Source: Liberibacter brunswickensis (GTDB lineage Bacteria > Pseudomonadota > Alphaproteobacteria > Rhizobiales > Rhizobiaceae). Taken from it: DNA of 64,000 nt. Positions 27,398-36,128 of the stretch are shown piece after piece. Where the stretch lies: positions 1-64,000 of the forward strand of contig NZ_JAAEJX010000003.1 of assembly GCF_036858155.1 (NCBI RefSeq), given 5' to 3'. Each line of letters opens with the position of its first letter. Position 1 is the first letter of the stretch. The position numbers and the translations under genes were made by a program. Below the pieces are notes generated by a model that searched no databases, was not told the DNA's origin, and saw nothing but the letters and a program-made list of their open reading frames with translations.

Positions 27398-28408
27398 TTA
27401 ACAATGTCTGATAAGATCTGTATTTAGGTATAATTCGCTCACACGTTTTATTCCTAACAAAAACATTGATATGACAAATTCTTTACGAAGGGATTCTATT
27501 ACAGATACAACTGCGTCAGAAGAATCCATAGCTGGTTTTAAAAAAGGCACAGCCAATCCTCCTAGAGAAGCTCCTAAGATAATAGATTTCACTATGTCTA
27601 ATCCATTACGCATACCTCCACTAGCAATAAATGTTGCTTTTTTGCAGTAAGGACGAGCCATTTCTAAGGCGAAAGGTGTTGGAATGCCCCAATCTTGAAA
27701 AACAATTCCAGCATCTTTAGAGCCACGATGACTTTCGACACGGCTCCAAGATGTTCCACCTCGTCCTGCAATATCAAAATGGCGAATTCCTGATTTCAAT
27801 CCTAATTCTATGTCTATAGTAGAAAGACCGCAACCTACTTCTTTAAGGAGAATAGGGACGTCCATTTCTGATGATAGCATAGCAATTTTTGAACTTATAT
27901 TAGAAAAATTAGTATTACCATTTGGTTGAATAACTTCTTGCAATGGATTGAGATGAAGAAATAACCCATCTGCTTGTAAAACATGAACAGCTCGACGTGC
28001 TTCTCTAATACCAAAATCATAATTTAATTGCACTGCACCTAAATTAGAAATGAGCACTGTATGAGGAGCATATTTACGTAGGGAAAAGCTTTCAATAGCA
28101 TTATTATCAGAAAACATGACTCTTTGTGAACCTACAGACATTGCTACCTTTGTTTTTTCTGCTGCAATAGCGAGATTACGATTGATATGCTCAATCATTT
28201 TATTATTTCCTCCTGTCATAGAAGAAATTAATAGGGGAAATGATAGTCTTTTCCCCAAAAAATCAATAGATGGATCAACTTCATCAAGGGATATTTCTGG
28301 TAAAGCTCTATGTATTAGATGCCAATCATCGAAAAAATTTTTTTTTCGATCTACTTCAGAATCATTACATACAATATTTATATGATCAATTTTTCGATCA
28401 TTTACCAT
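27398..28408 (-). CDS. fni: Isopentenyl-diphosphate isomerase, type 2 (FMN)
   Basis: Interconverts IPP and DMAPP with reduced FMN and NADPH. The 336 residues have LSFPLLISSMTGGNNKMIEHINRNLAIAA near residue 53, VGSQRVM near 92, HLNPLQEVIQPNGNTNF near 152, LLKEVGCGLS near 193 and DIAGRGGTSWSRVE near 215, all typical of the type 2 enzyme, which is unrelated to the Nudix type 1. It overlaps HMG-CoA reductase by 11 bases. Type 2 isomerase commonly travels with mevalonate clusters in bacteria. Confidence 0.94.
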   Translation of the reverse strand: MVNDRKIDHINIVCNDSEVDRKKNFFDDWHLIHRALPEISLDEVDPSIDFLGKRLSFPLLISSMTGGNNKMIEHINRNLAIAAEKTKVAMSVGSQRVMFSDNNAIESFSLRKYAPHTVLISNLGAVQLNYDFGIREARRAVHVLQADGLFLHLNPLQEVIQPNGNTNFSNISSKIAMLSSEMDVPILLKEVGCGLSTIDIELGLKSGIRHFDIAGRGGTSWSRVESHRGSKDAGIVFQDWGIPTPFALEMARPYCKKATFIASGGMRNGLDIVKSIILGASLGGLAVPFLKPAMDSSDAVVSVIESLRKEFVISMFLLGIKRVSELYLNTDLIRHC

Positions 28409-29462
28409 TTAAATGATTCCTTTCTAGACGTAAATGAGCTTTCATCAATTCGCCAGGATTTGTTTGTGCAGCAATAAGAGACAATTCTCCACATAATACC
28501 GTTGCAGCACATATTGCTGCAAGACGGCGGGCATTATCTCCCTTTTCCCGTTCTTTAGTACAACCTAATGCTGTCAAATTATCCATTATAGCAGGAATGT
28601 TCTTACCATTCCCAACGCATCCTAGAATTAAATTTGGTATTGTACAAGAAAAGTAAAGATAATCATTGTGCATTTTGGCATATGTTAAACCTTGAGATCC
28701 TTCAACAATATTAGCAGCATCCTGTCCTGTTGCTAGATAGTATGCAAGTAGCATATTAGCAAAGTGGGCGTTAGCTGAGCGTATACCTCCTGCTAAAAAA
28801 GTGCCAATTAAATTCTTTTGCGTATTAAGCCTTATGATATCTTCTGGAGAAGTTCGTAGGTATTTTTTACATATTTCACGACTAATCGTTATTTCTGCTA
28901 CAAAATTTTTCCCTCTTCCCATAATACCATTGATGGCTGTTGCTTTTTTATCTGAACAAATATTTCCAGAAATTGATCCATAACGCAAATAAGACCAATT
29001 TGATAATATCCATTTCATGACAGCATCTGCTGCTTTTGTTACCATATTATGTCCTGAAGCATCTCCAGTGGAAAATTCAAGGCGTAGAAAAAGTAGATTA
29101 CTAGCTATTTGAGAATGCAATTGAATAAAACGAGTAAATTTACTTGTTTGTTCTGCAACTTTTGATATTTCTTCTTTTCTAAGAATGATTTCTTGTAATG
29201 CTGTCAAGGCCATTTGTGCATTTTCTGTTTCAAAAAATATAGAACGTGTCATTTTTTCGTCAATAAGTGTTGCACGTATACCATTTTGACAAAGCATTGA
29301 GATATATGCACCTCGTTTTACAGAATACCAAAGTGGATATTCATAAGTTGCAAGAGGAACTACTACTTTTTCTTGCATAACATTTCCTGTTATGTTGATA
29401 GGTCCTATCCAATTCATTGGTATTAATATGCTTGATGTTTTTTTCATATTTAAATTTGTCAC
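28398..29462 (-). CDS. mvaA: Hydroxymethylglutaryl-CoA reductase
   Basis: Reduces HMG-CoA to mevalonate. The 354-residue chain has the family motifs VPLATYEYPLW near residue 35, DASGHNMVTKAAD near 138 (where the textbook motif is DAMGMNM), AINGIMGRGK near 173, GTFLAGGIRSANAHFANM near 217 and GQDAANIVEGSQ near 243, with LGCTKEREKGDNARRLA later. Start is GTG 29462 or ATG 29447; neither has a strong ribosome site. It is first in the operon, with a perfect inverted repeat 37 bases upstream of the start. Confidence 0.92.
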   Translation of the reverse strand: MTNLNMKKTSSILIPMNWIGPINITGNVMQEKVVVPLATYEYPLWYSVKRGAYISMLCQNGIRATLIDEKMTRSIFFETENAQMALTALQEIILRKEEISKVAEQTSKFTRFIQLHSQIASNLLFLRLEFSTGDASGHNMVTKAADAVMKWILSNWSYLRYGSISGNICSDKKATAINGIMGRGKNFVAEITISREICKKYLRTSPEDIIRLNTQKNLIGTFLAGGIRSANAHFANMLLAYYLATGQDAANIVEGSQGLTYAKMHNDYLYFSCTIPNLILGCVGNGKNIPAIMDNLTALGCTKEREKGDNARRLAAICAATVLCGELSLIAAQTNPGELMKAHLRLERNHLNGK

Positions 29463-29498
29463 TTAGAAAGTCTTTATTCTTGTTATTGTTCTACAACT

Positions 29499-29537
29499 AA
29501 TAATTGTACGTTTCTATCTTATCCAAGTACAATTATT
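29499..29537 (-). promoter_or_regulatory. Perfect 11-bp inverted repeat before the mevalonate operon
   Basis: AATAATTGTAC and GTACAATTATT are exact reverse complements with a 17-base spacer, ending 37 bases before the mvaA start. It could be an operator for a dimeric regulator or a leader hairpin in the transcript. Read on the plus strand it also looks like a hairpin followed by several T, but no plus-strand gene precedes it. Confidence 0.45.
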
Positions 29538-29677
29538 TTTCACTTTGTTCATAACATAATAAATAATTTATTTTAGAACTTTTCTTTATTTTACATTTTT
29601 ACATATAAATAAATATTTCATTGTTAAATATCAGATCAAAGAAGATATTTTTTAATAGTAGAAGTTTTTTTGCTATT

Positions 29678-30172
29678 TCAATAAACTCCTATTATAGAAT
29701 AAACAAGAAATAATACACAAAATAATATTTCTACAATAGGGTATTTATTTTTTAATAAGGGAAAGCAAAATCTCCGATGATAAGGCCAAAGTAATTGTAT
29801 GCCAGCTGGTGTGATGATATCTGCGACTAGATGGCTTATATAACCAATTATGAGAGAATCTTGTAATCCTTGATAAGGTGTTTCATGTTCTGATGGGAAA
29901 GTATTATATACCAGATATCCATATAATATAACTGCGAATATACTGTGTGTAAAACCTCGATGCTTTAATATACGATAAGGATAAATAAAAAATCTATTAA
30001 TACGTCGAGAAATAAAAGATTTATGATGATCAATATCTGGTAAATGACAAGATAACAACGATCCCAAAACCACTATGCCCCATTCGGCGTTTTCTAATGA
30101 CGTTAAAAAATTGATTTTTTTTGCAATAATAATACTAGCTAGGGCAAATATGCAGTGTCCTTTAAAAGTCAT
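29678..30172 (-). CDS. YdjM-like membrane-bound metal-dependent hydrolase
   Basis: A 164-residue membrane protein of the YdjM/DUF457 family, putative metal-dependent hydrolases; E. coli YdjM is a LexA-controlled member. Candidate metal ligands are KGHCIFA near residue 4, LLSCHLPDIDHHKS near 39, LKHRGFTHSIFAV near 69 and GYISHLVADIITP near 109. Hydrophobic stretches suggest three to four membrane segments. Chemistry and substrate are unknown for the family. It is transcribed toward mvaA with a 215-base gap and away from rnpB. Confidence 0.8.
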   Translation of the reverse strand: MTFKGHCIFALASIIIAKKINFLTSLENAEWGIVVLGSLLSCHLPDIDHHKSFISRRINRFFIYPYRILKHRGFTHSIFAVILYGYLVYNTFPSEHETPYQGLQDSLIIGYISHLVADIITPAGIQLLWPYHRRFCFPLLKNKYPIVEILFCVLFLVYSIIGVY

Positions 30173-30350
30173 TTAAAATCACATATATCAATCGGTTTCA
30201 GACAATATAATTCTATCAATTATTAACAATAAGAACACAATTACTTTTATTGATAATTAGTGTTTTATAATTATCTTTTTCTATCATATTTTTTTATCAT
30301 ATATATTATTTTTATGTAGTATTATTGTAATATTTTATTTAAAATAAATA

Positions 30351-30741
30351 CACCAGTTGGCTGGGTAATCGCGCTTCAAAAAAATATTATTTTTTTAGAG
30401 TGAGGAAAGTCCGGGCTCCATGAAAACTCAACGTCGGATAACGTCCGGCAAAGGTGACTTTAGGGAAAGTGCCACAGAAAAAATACCGCCTTTAAATCAA
30501 AGGTAAGGGTGAAATGGTGGGGTAAGAGCCCACCGCGTTTTTGGTAACAAAAACGGCATGGTAAACCCCGTTGGGAGCAAGACCAAATAGGGATAACGAG
30601 GAGCAATTAATGCTCCAGATTTGTTTTCGATCTAGTTATTCGGGTAGGTTGCATGAGGTGCTTTGTAAATAGCATCCTAGATGAATGATTACCAGTTTCC
30701 TATATGGAAATACAGAACCCGGCTTATAGGCCAACTGGTTT
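30351..30741 (+). ncRNA. rnpB: RNase P RNA, type A
   Basis: The catalytic RNA that trims tRNA 5' leaders. The conserved core GAGGAAAGTCCGGGCTCC lies at about 30403-30420, and the matching 3' core ACAGAACCCGGCTTATAGG at about 30712-30730. The closing P1 helix is seen directly: CCAGTTGG at 30353-30360 pairs with CCAACTGG at 30731-30738. AAACCCCG and GGGATAACGAGG in the middle also fit the bacterial A-type fold. The gene stands out as GC-richer than its surroundings. Exact mature ends are estimated. Confidence 0.96.
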
Positions 30742-30927
30742 GATATTGATTATTTTTATAAATAAAAACGCATTTTAATTATTTGACCAGTAAATATTAA
30801 TAGTTAATATTTTAAATTATATATAAAAAATTTTCTTATAAATAGAATAAATTAGTGTGTATATAATATATTTGTAATTTATAATTGTGGGATAACATAT
30901 TTCATATCGTATTTATAGATAAAATAA

Positions 30928-32055
30928 ATGGGGTATGTTTTAGTGTGTTGTTTCAAAATCAAAAAAAATATTCATGATTGCAAGGGAAGTATTAGTTTAT
31001 TAACCGCTATTATATTGACTGCAATTATATTTTCCATAGTGATGGCAGTTGAGTGTTCTCATGCATTCTGGATGAAAATAGAAATACACTCTATTTTAGA
31101 TCGTTCTCTTTTAAATGTAGCAACACAAATAAAAAACGTTCCTGGCGACGATCAATATAAAAATAAAACAAAAGATATGATACGTCGTAATTGGTATGTT
31201 GATTTTCGAAATGAATTAATAACAAATGGATTTATAAAAGAAGCTGATGATTTAATTAACTCTACATCACTATTCATTAGCCAAGAGGACAACAGGTATA
31301 ATTTGGTAGCCACTTCTCAATATAAAATGCCATTAAATTTTCTTACTTTCTTTCCTTCGTTTAAAGATATTGGTCATATTAAAGTACCAGTAATTAGTTC
31401 TATAAAGATAAACTATGATATTAATTATGGAATGGATATTATGATTGTCTTGGATGTTTCAGGTTCTATGAAAATAATTTTGCCTCCAAAAATACCAGAG
31501 AAAAGAATAGATGTTGCTACAAAATATATAATTTCAATGTTAGATAATATGGGAAAAAAAATAGATGTTAATAACTTTATTCGAAGTGGGCTAGTAACAT
31601 TTTCTGATAAAATTGTAGAAATTGTTCCTCTGTCATGGGGTATAAAAAATGTTAGGTCAAAAATAAAAAATGTCATAGTTGAAGGTGGTACAAATACAAC
31701 TCCTGGACTGCGATATGCTTATAATGAGATTTTCAGCCTTAAAGAAGTTGCAAGTCATCTTTCAAAAGGGCATAATACCTACAAAAAAAATATCATATTT
31801 TTGACAGATGGAGACAATAATACGCTTGGAAGCAATTATGATAGTCTTAAATTATGCAAAGCAGCGAAGGAACAAGGAGCAGTAATCTATGCGATTGGCA
31901 TTCAAATAGATTCTGAGACAGCTAATAAATTTCTTGAGCATTGTGCTTCTCAAAATGGTTTCTTTAAAGTGAAAGACTTATTAAGTGATATGAGTAGTGC
32001 TTTTACATTAATTAGAAAAGATATGTTGAAAAAAAACTTATTATATGACAAATAG
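30928..32055 (+). CDS. TadG-like protein with von Willebrand A domain
   Basis: A 375-residue protein of the type annotated TadG-like, linked to Flp pilus or surface-associated systems. The N-terminus KGSISLLTAIILTAIIFSIVMAVECSHAF (residues 16-44) is a pilin-like membrane segment with downstream helix. A VWA domain begins near residue 170 with MIVLDVSGSM, the DxSxS metal site, followed by VTFSD and FLTDGDNNT. The protein should be anchored in the inner membrane with the VWA domain in the periplasm. No other pilus assembly genes are adjacent. ATG 30928 lacks an evident strong ribosome site. Confidence 0.82.
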   Translation: MGYVLVCCFKIKKNIHDCKGSISLLTAIILTAIIFSIVMAVECSHAFWMKIEIHSILDRSLLNVATQIKNVPGDDQYKNKTKDMIRRNWYVDFRNELITNGFIKEADDLINSTSLFISQEDNRYNLVATSQYKMPLNFLTFFPSFKDIGHIKVPVISSIKINYDINYGMDIMIVLDVSGSMKIILPPKIPEKRIDVATKYIISMLDNMGKKIDVNNFIRSGLVTFSDKIVEIVPLSWGIKNVRSKIKNVIVEGGTNTTPGLRYAYNEIFSLKEVASHLSKGHNTYKKNIIFLTDGDNNTLGSNYDSLKLCKAAKEQGAVIYAIGIQIDSETANKFLEHCASQNGFFKVKDLLSDMSSAFTLIRKDMLKKNLLYDK

Positions 32056-32335
32056 TAAATTACTATTTTGTTGTTATTACTAAATCAAAATGGATATTAG
32101 ATAAATATAGTATATTAAATATATTATGGGGAAATATCCTTTTTTATATTAAAATATGTGGAAAAACATTAAAGATATAAATAAAAAGAAATAATTATCA
32201 TATTGTAATCAAGTTATTAATATATAGTCGTATATTTTTTTCTGCACAATCGATCCTTTTTTGTTATTTTATAATAGAATTGATTTTCTATTTTCATATG
32301 TATTCTAGAAAAAACATGATAGATATAATCGCAGA

Positions 32336-33196
32336 TTGAGGGTTTCATTAGGTGAGAATTTATTGAGAATATTTTCTTTTTATTATCTTTTCAGAGTAAA
32401 TTTTATTTGTATTGCTGTTTTAGGAATGAGCTCTTGCTTTTTTTCGTCTGTTTATAAGGATGATGGTATTGAATATTTTCCAGAAAGTATGTACGGCGTA
32501 AGTGCTAGCAATCGTATTGCTTTTGGTAATAAAATACCTATAGGAGGAGGATATTACTTTTTAGGTAAGCCTTATAAGATTAGAGGAAGATTATATATTC
32601 CTAGACAATATATCTCGTATGCAGCAGTAGGAATGGCTTCTTGGTATGGCAAAGCATTTCATGGACGTTTGACAGCTAATGGTGAAATTTATGGGACAGA
32701 ATACATTACGGCGGCTCATCCAACCCTTCCTCTTCCTTGTTATGTTCGTGTAACTAATTTAGAAAATGGTATATCTCTTGTTGTGCGTGTTAATGACCGA
32801 GGTCCTTATCATAATAATCGTCTTATCGATTTGTCTAATGCAGCAGCAAAAATTCTCAGAATTGAGGAAAGGGGAGTATCAAAGGTTCATGTAGAATATC
32901 TTGGAATGGCGACGTTAAAAGCTAATGATCAAGAATATCTCAGGTCTACTGTTGAATTTCAAAGGAAGTCTATAAGGATGCCTTTAGGATGTAAGTATCG
33001 TGAAGAAGTTGTCAAGATACCTTTTCTTTTAACACGTAGTCATATTGTTAGTTTGGACAACTGTGATGATGACAGTTTGCAAAAATATCGTGATATATCT
33101 TTAAAAAAGCAAAGAGATACGAATCTTATTCCAATTCCTACTGATTATTCCAAAAGTAGAAAAATAAAAAAAGTGCCAATACCATCCAAAGTATAA
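32336..33196 (+). CDS. rlpA: RlpA-family septal lytic transglycosylase lipoprotein
   Basis: Cleaves denuded glycan strands in the cell wall. A membrane-directed N-terminus ends in GMSSC, a plausible lipobox, so it is probably an outer-membrane lipoprotein. The double-psi beta-barrel domain runs from GMASWYGKAFHGRLTANGE to VVRVNDRGPYHNNRLIDLS, with the usual catalytic Asp and His regions. The C-terminal third is charged and lacks a clear SPOR repeat. Start is TTG at 32336 or TTG at 32363; the latter has AGGTGAG six bases upstream and fits better with signal peptide length. Confidence 0.88.
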   Translation: MRVSLGENLLRIFSFYYLFRVNFICIAVLGMSSCFFSSVYKDDGIEYFPESMYGVSASNRIAFGNKIPIGGGYYFLGKPYKIRGRLYIPRQYISYAAVGMASWYGKAFHGRLTANGEIYGTEYITAAHPTLPLPCYVRVTNLENGISLVVRVNDRGPYHNNRLIDLSNAAAKILRIEERGVSKVHVEYLGMATLKANDQEYLRSTVEFQRKSIRMPLGCKYREEVVKIPFLLTRSHIVSLDNCDDDSLQKYRDISLKKQRDTNLIPIPTDYSKSRKIKKVPIPSKV

Positions 33197-33323
33197 GCTA
33201 TTATACCGCCATAATAAATTAATGCGTTATATAAAAAACACTATAAAAATTTTTTATAATCATGGTTTTTCAAAAATATATTATTTAAAAAATAATTTAG
33301 ATAATATTCCAATGGAATTTAAT

Positions 33324-33372
33324 AAAGAAGGAATAGATTAGAATATTTTTATTAATTAACTATTCCTTCTTT
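33324..33372. terminator. Bidirectional terminator between rlpA and the NYN gene
   Basis: Arms AAAGAAGGAATAG and CTATTCCTTCTTT are perfect 13-bp reverse complements with a 23-base loop. A/T flanks occur on both sides. It sits in the gap between two convergent genes, 5 bases from the NYN stop, as expected of a shared terminator. Confidence 0.6.
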
Positions 33373-33377
33373 AAGTA

Positions 33378-33947
33378 TTACTCATTCTTTTCTTCTGGAA
33401 TACTATTATCTTCGTCAGATTCGCGTGCAATCTCGTTTTTTAGATAAGCAAGATCTATAAAATAATCGGATTGGCGACGTAATTGATCGGACACCATAGA
33501 AGGATTGGATAAAACCGTTGAAACAATCGTAACCTTTTTTGCTCTTCTTTGAAGAGCTGATGTTAAAGTTACGAAATCTCCATCTCCTGAAAAGATAACG
33601 AGATGTTCTACTCCTTCTGATTGTTCGAAAGCATCTACTGCTAGATCTACATTCATACTTGTTTTTACTCTTTTTCTTCCATTAACTTCTGTAAATTCCC
33701 TAGCCGTTTTTGAAACTACTTGGAACCCATTATAATGCAACCAATCAAGCAAAGGATGTAATGGTGAAAATTGCTGTTCTGAATCTTCAAGAACAGTAGT
33801 GTAGTAGTATGCCCTAAGTACTCTAGCACGTGATTTGAATGCTTTAAGAAGCTTTCTATAATCAATATCAAATCCTAATGCTTTAGAAGAAGCATAAAGA
33901 TTAGCACCATCAATAAAAAGAGCGATTTTTTCACGAGGATCGAACAT
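33378..33947 (-). CDS. NYN domain protein (LabA/DUF88 family)
   Basis: A 189-residue PIN-like NYN domain protein, a fold of metal-dependent RNases. Acidic metal-site motifs are KIALFIDGANLYAS near residue 7, SMNVDLAVDAFEQ near 97 and LVIFSGDGDFVTLTSALQR near 115. Relatives are conserved in Rhizobiales beside rpoZ and era genes, and RNA cleavage is inferred for the family rather than shown here. It is divergent from rpoZ. Confidence 0.88.
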   Translation of the reverse strand: MFDPREKIALFIDGANLYASSKALGFDIDYRKLLKAFKSRARVLRAYYYTTVLEDSEQQFSPLHPLLDWLHYNGFQVVSKTAREFTEVNGRKRVKTSMNVDLAVDAFEQSEGVEHLVIFSGDGDFVTLTSALQRRAKKVTIVSTVLSNPSMVSDQLRRQSDYFIDLAYLKNEIARESDEDNSIPEEKNE

Positions 33948-34256
33948 TTTTAATTATTTACCTATTTTTAATCGTTTTACCTAATTTACTTATTAACTTA
34001 AAATATCGTGATATCGTGTTAAAATGAAAATAAATATTTCAATAATATACATGCTTTAATTCAAAAAACCATCTTGTTCGACTTAAACGAGTATATTCAT
34101 GTATTTTGTTTATTAAAAATATGCTTAGGATGCAATAGGACACTTATATAGTTTATAATGAAAAACTTGAAATGACCAGTATTTTATTGTAAAATGTCGG
34201 ATAATATGCTTTGTTTAGATTTTATTTTGTTGCTTTTAATTATTTTCGAGGTTCAT

Positions 34257-34628
34257 ATGGCGCGTACTACTGTAGAAGATTGTATTGATAAAGTAGAAAA
34301 TAGATTTCAACTTGTTCTTTTAGCAAGCCATCGTGCAAGGCATTTATCGCAAGGAGCAAAGCCCACAGTTGCTACTGGGAATGATAAGTATACAGTGGTT
34401 TCTTTGCGTGAGATTGCAAGTGGGACATTGTCTGCAGATGACCTTGAAGAAGATTTCATCCATTCTCTTCAAAAACATGTTGAAGTTGATGAGCCTGATA
34501 ATCCTGCCGAAAATTCTGATTTCTCTTGGAATAAACCAGAGTCCTTATCTTTTGGACAGATGTCTGAAGGAGATCTATTAGAAGGTATTGATAATATAAT
34601 TGCTCCTGATAAAAGGGATGATTACTAA
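34257..34628 (+). CDS. rpoZ: RNA polymerase omega subunit
   Basis: The small subunit that stabilises the beta-prime chain and supports ppGpp response. The start is ATG 34257, MARTTVEDCIDKVENRFQLVLLASHRARHLSQGAK, matching the family exactly with GAGG six bases upstream; a longer frame start at 34194 is not needed. The remainder has VSLREIASGTLSADDLEEDFIHSLQ and an acidic tail. Length is 123 residues, close to other rhizobial forms. Confidence 0.95.
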   Translation: MARTTVEDCIDKVENRFQLVLLASHRARHLSQGAKPTVATGNDKYTVVSLREIASGTLSADDLEEDFIHSLQKHVEVDEPDNPAENSDFSWNKPESLSFGQMSEGDLLEGIDNIIAPDKRDDY

Positions 34629-34704
34629 ACTATTAAATATTTTTTATTATTCATCATGTGATGTTATCCTAGATTAATTAATCTTTGGCAGTATTTGCTT
34701 TTAT

Positions 34705-34735
34705 ATCTGTTTCTGTTTCTGTTTCTGTTTCTGTT
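34705..34735. repeat. TTTCTG hexanucleotide microsatellite
   Basis: Four perfect TTTCTG units with degenerate copies at both ends lie between rpoZ and acpS. In one frame it encodes alternating Ser-Val in a possible 62-residue membrane peptide (34685-34873), which I do not accept as a gene. Hexamer repeats would not shift a reading frame but could alter promoter spacing for acpS about 170 bases downstream. Confidence 0.7.
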
Positions 34736-34902
34736 GCTTTTATTATTCTTATAATATCTATTATGTTAACTTATGGTATAATTGGTATTTCATCAGATAC
34801 TTATGATGTAACTATTCATATCGCATTGTTAGTGTTTAAAGATTACTGGTCCTTCTATTGTTTCGTCACTTAAAAAAATCTATTGGGGAAAGATTTTTCT
34901 AT

Positions 34903-35301
34903 ATGATATTAGGTATAGGTAATGATATAATCAATATTAAACGTATTGATGGTTTGTTGCGTAATTTTAATGGAAAATTTGAATTGCGTTGTTTTTCTAA
35001 ATCAGAACAAAGTATTTGTGATCTTTCTTTCCATCGTGCTGCTGCTTATGCAAAGCGTTTTGCCTCGAAAGAAGCTTTTTCTAAAGCTATTGGCACAGGA
35101 ATATCTAATGGTATTTCGTGGCAAGATATAGAAATTTTTAATCTTCCTGGAGGCAAGCCATATATTTCGGTATCCGGTCGTGCTTTTGATATACTGCATT
35201 CTCTTGTTCCAAAAGGATATAGGCCTGTAATTCATTTAACAATAAGCGACGATTTTCCTTTTGCTAATGCATTTGTCGTTGTAGAAAATAAATTGTTATA
35301 A
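34903..35301 (+). CDS. acpS: Holo-[acyl-carrier-protein] synthase
   Basis: Transfers phosphopantetheine from CoA to apo-ACP. ATG 34903 gives MILGIGNDIINIKRIDGLL, the standard N-terminus with the metal-binding Asp, and GGGGAAAGA lies nine bases before it; the TTG 45 bases further upstream is not preferred. AKRFASKEAFSKAIGTGI near residue 49 is the second signature. At 132 residues it is full length. In Rhizobiales it lies before lepB-rnc-era, as here. Confidence 0.94.
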   Translation: MILGIGNDIINIKRIDGLLRNFNGKFELRCFSKSEQSICDLSFHRAAAYAKRFASKEAFSKAIGTGISNGISWQDIEIFNLPGGKPYISVSGRAFDILHSLVPKGYRPVIHLTISDDFPFANAFVVVENKLL

Positions 35302-35381
35302 GTATGATATTTTAAAAATAATTATATTGTGATTTCTTCTTTTTTGAATCATAAAAATAATTTGAGGAGAATATAATAAAT

Positions 35382-36128
35382 ATGTGGATGAAAAAGAAAT
35401 GGAGATACAATCTGTTTTTAAGTGATACTATAAAATCAATTCTACAAGCTTTGCTTTTTGCTATCTTAATTAGAACTTTTTTATTTCAGCCTTCTGTTAT
35501 TCCAAGCGGATCTATGATACCTACTCTCCTAGTAGGTGATTATATTATAGTTAATAAGTTTTCCTACGGTTATTCCAAATACTCATTTCCTTTCTCATAT
35601 AATTTGTTTAGCGGTCGTATTTTTGATTCTAAACCTAAACGTGGAGATGTTGTAGTTTTCCGTTTGCCAAAAAATCCGACTATTGATTATGTAAAGAGAG
35701 TCATTGGTTTACCAGGTGATAGGATATCGATTAAGAATAGTATCATATATATTAATGATATACCTATTACACGTCATTCAGAAGGATATTTCTCGTATCA
35801 CTATAAAGAAGATTGGAGTATTGATGTTCCTCTTTTTAAAGAAACATTAGATAATAACGTTACATATAAAGTGCTTTCTCAAGATTTTTTATCATCTAGT
35901 AATAATATATCAGATTTTTTCGTTCCTAAAGGTCATTACTTTATGATGGGTGATAATCGAGATAAATCAAAAGATAGTCGTTGGTCTGACGTTGGTTTTA
36001 TACCAGAAGAAAATCTTGTTGGTAGAGCTAGTCTTGTACTTTTTTCTGTTGGAGGTGATACTCCATTAAGTAAAATATGGCTTTGGATTCCAAACATGCG
36101 TTGGAATAGATTGTTTAAATTTTTGTGA
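35382..36128 (+). CDS. lepB: Signal peptidase I
   Basis: Inner-membrane serine protease that removes Sec and Tat signal peptides. A membrane segment covers about residues 18-38. The nucleophile is in IPSGSMIPTLLVGDYIIV (Ser 44) and the general base in IDYVKRVIGLPGD (Lys 105), followed by GHYFMMGDNRDKSKDSRWSDVGFIP. Length 248 is normal. GAGGAG lies about 14 bases upstream. The stop overlaps the GTG start of rnc (GTGA), so expression is coupled. Confidence 0.95.
   Translation: MWMKKKWRYNLFLSDTIKSILQALLFAILIRTFLFQPSVIPSGSMIPTLLVGDYIIVNKFSYGYSKYSFPFSYNLFSGRIFDSKPKRGDVVVFRLPKNPTIDYVKRVIGLPGDRISIKNSIIYINDIPITRHSEGYFSYHYKEDWSIDVPLFKETLDNNVTYKVLSQDFLSSSNNISDFFVPKGHYFMMGDNRDKSKDSRWSDVGFIPEENLVGRASLVLFSVGGDTPLSKIWLWIPNMRWNRLFKFL

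Noticed and set aside
34685..34873. A 62-residue membrane-like frame with Ser-Val repeats between rpoZ and acpS
   Set aside because: It is generated by the TTTCTG microsatellite and T-rich DNA, has no good ribosome site and overlaps the acpS leader.
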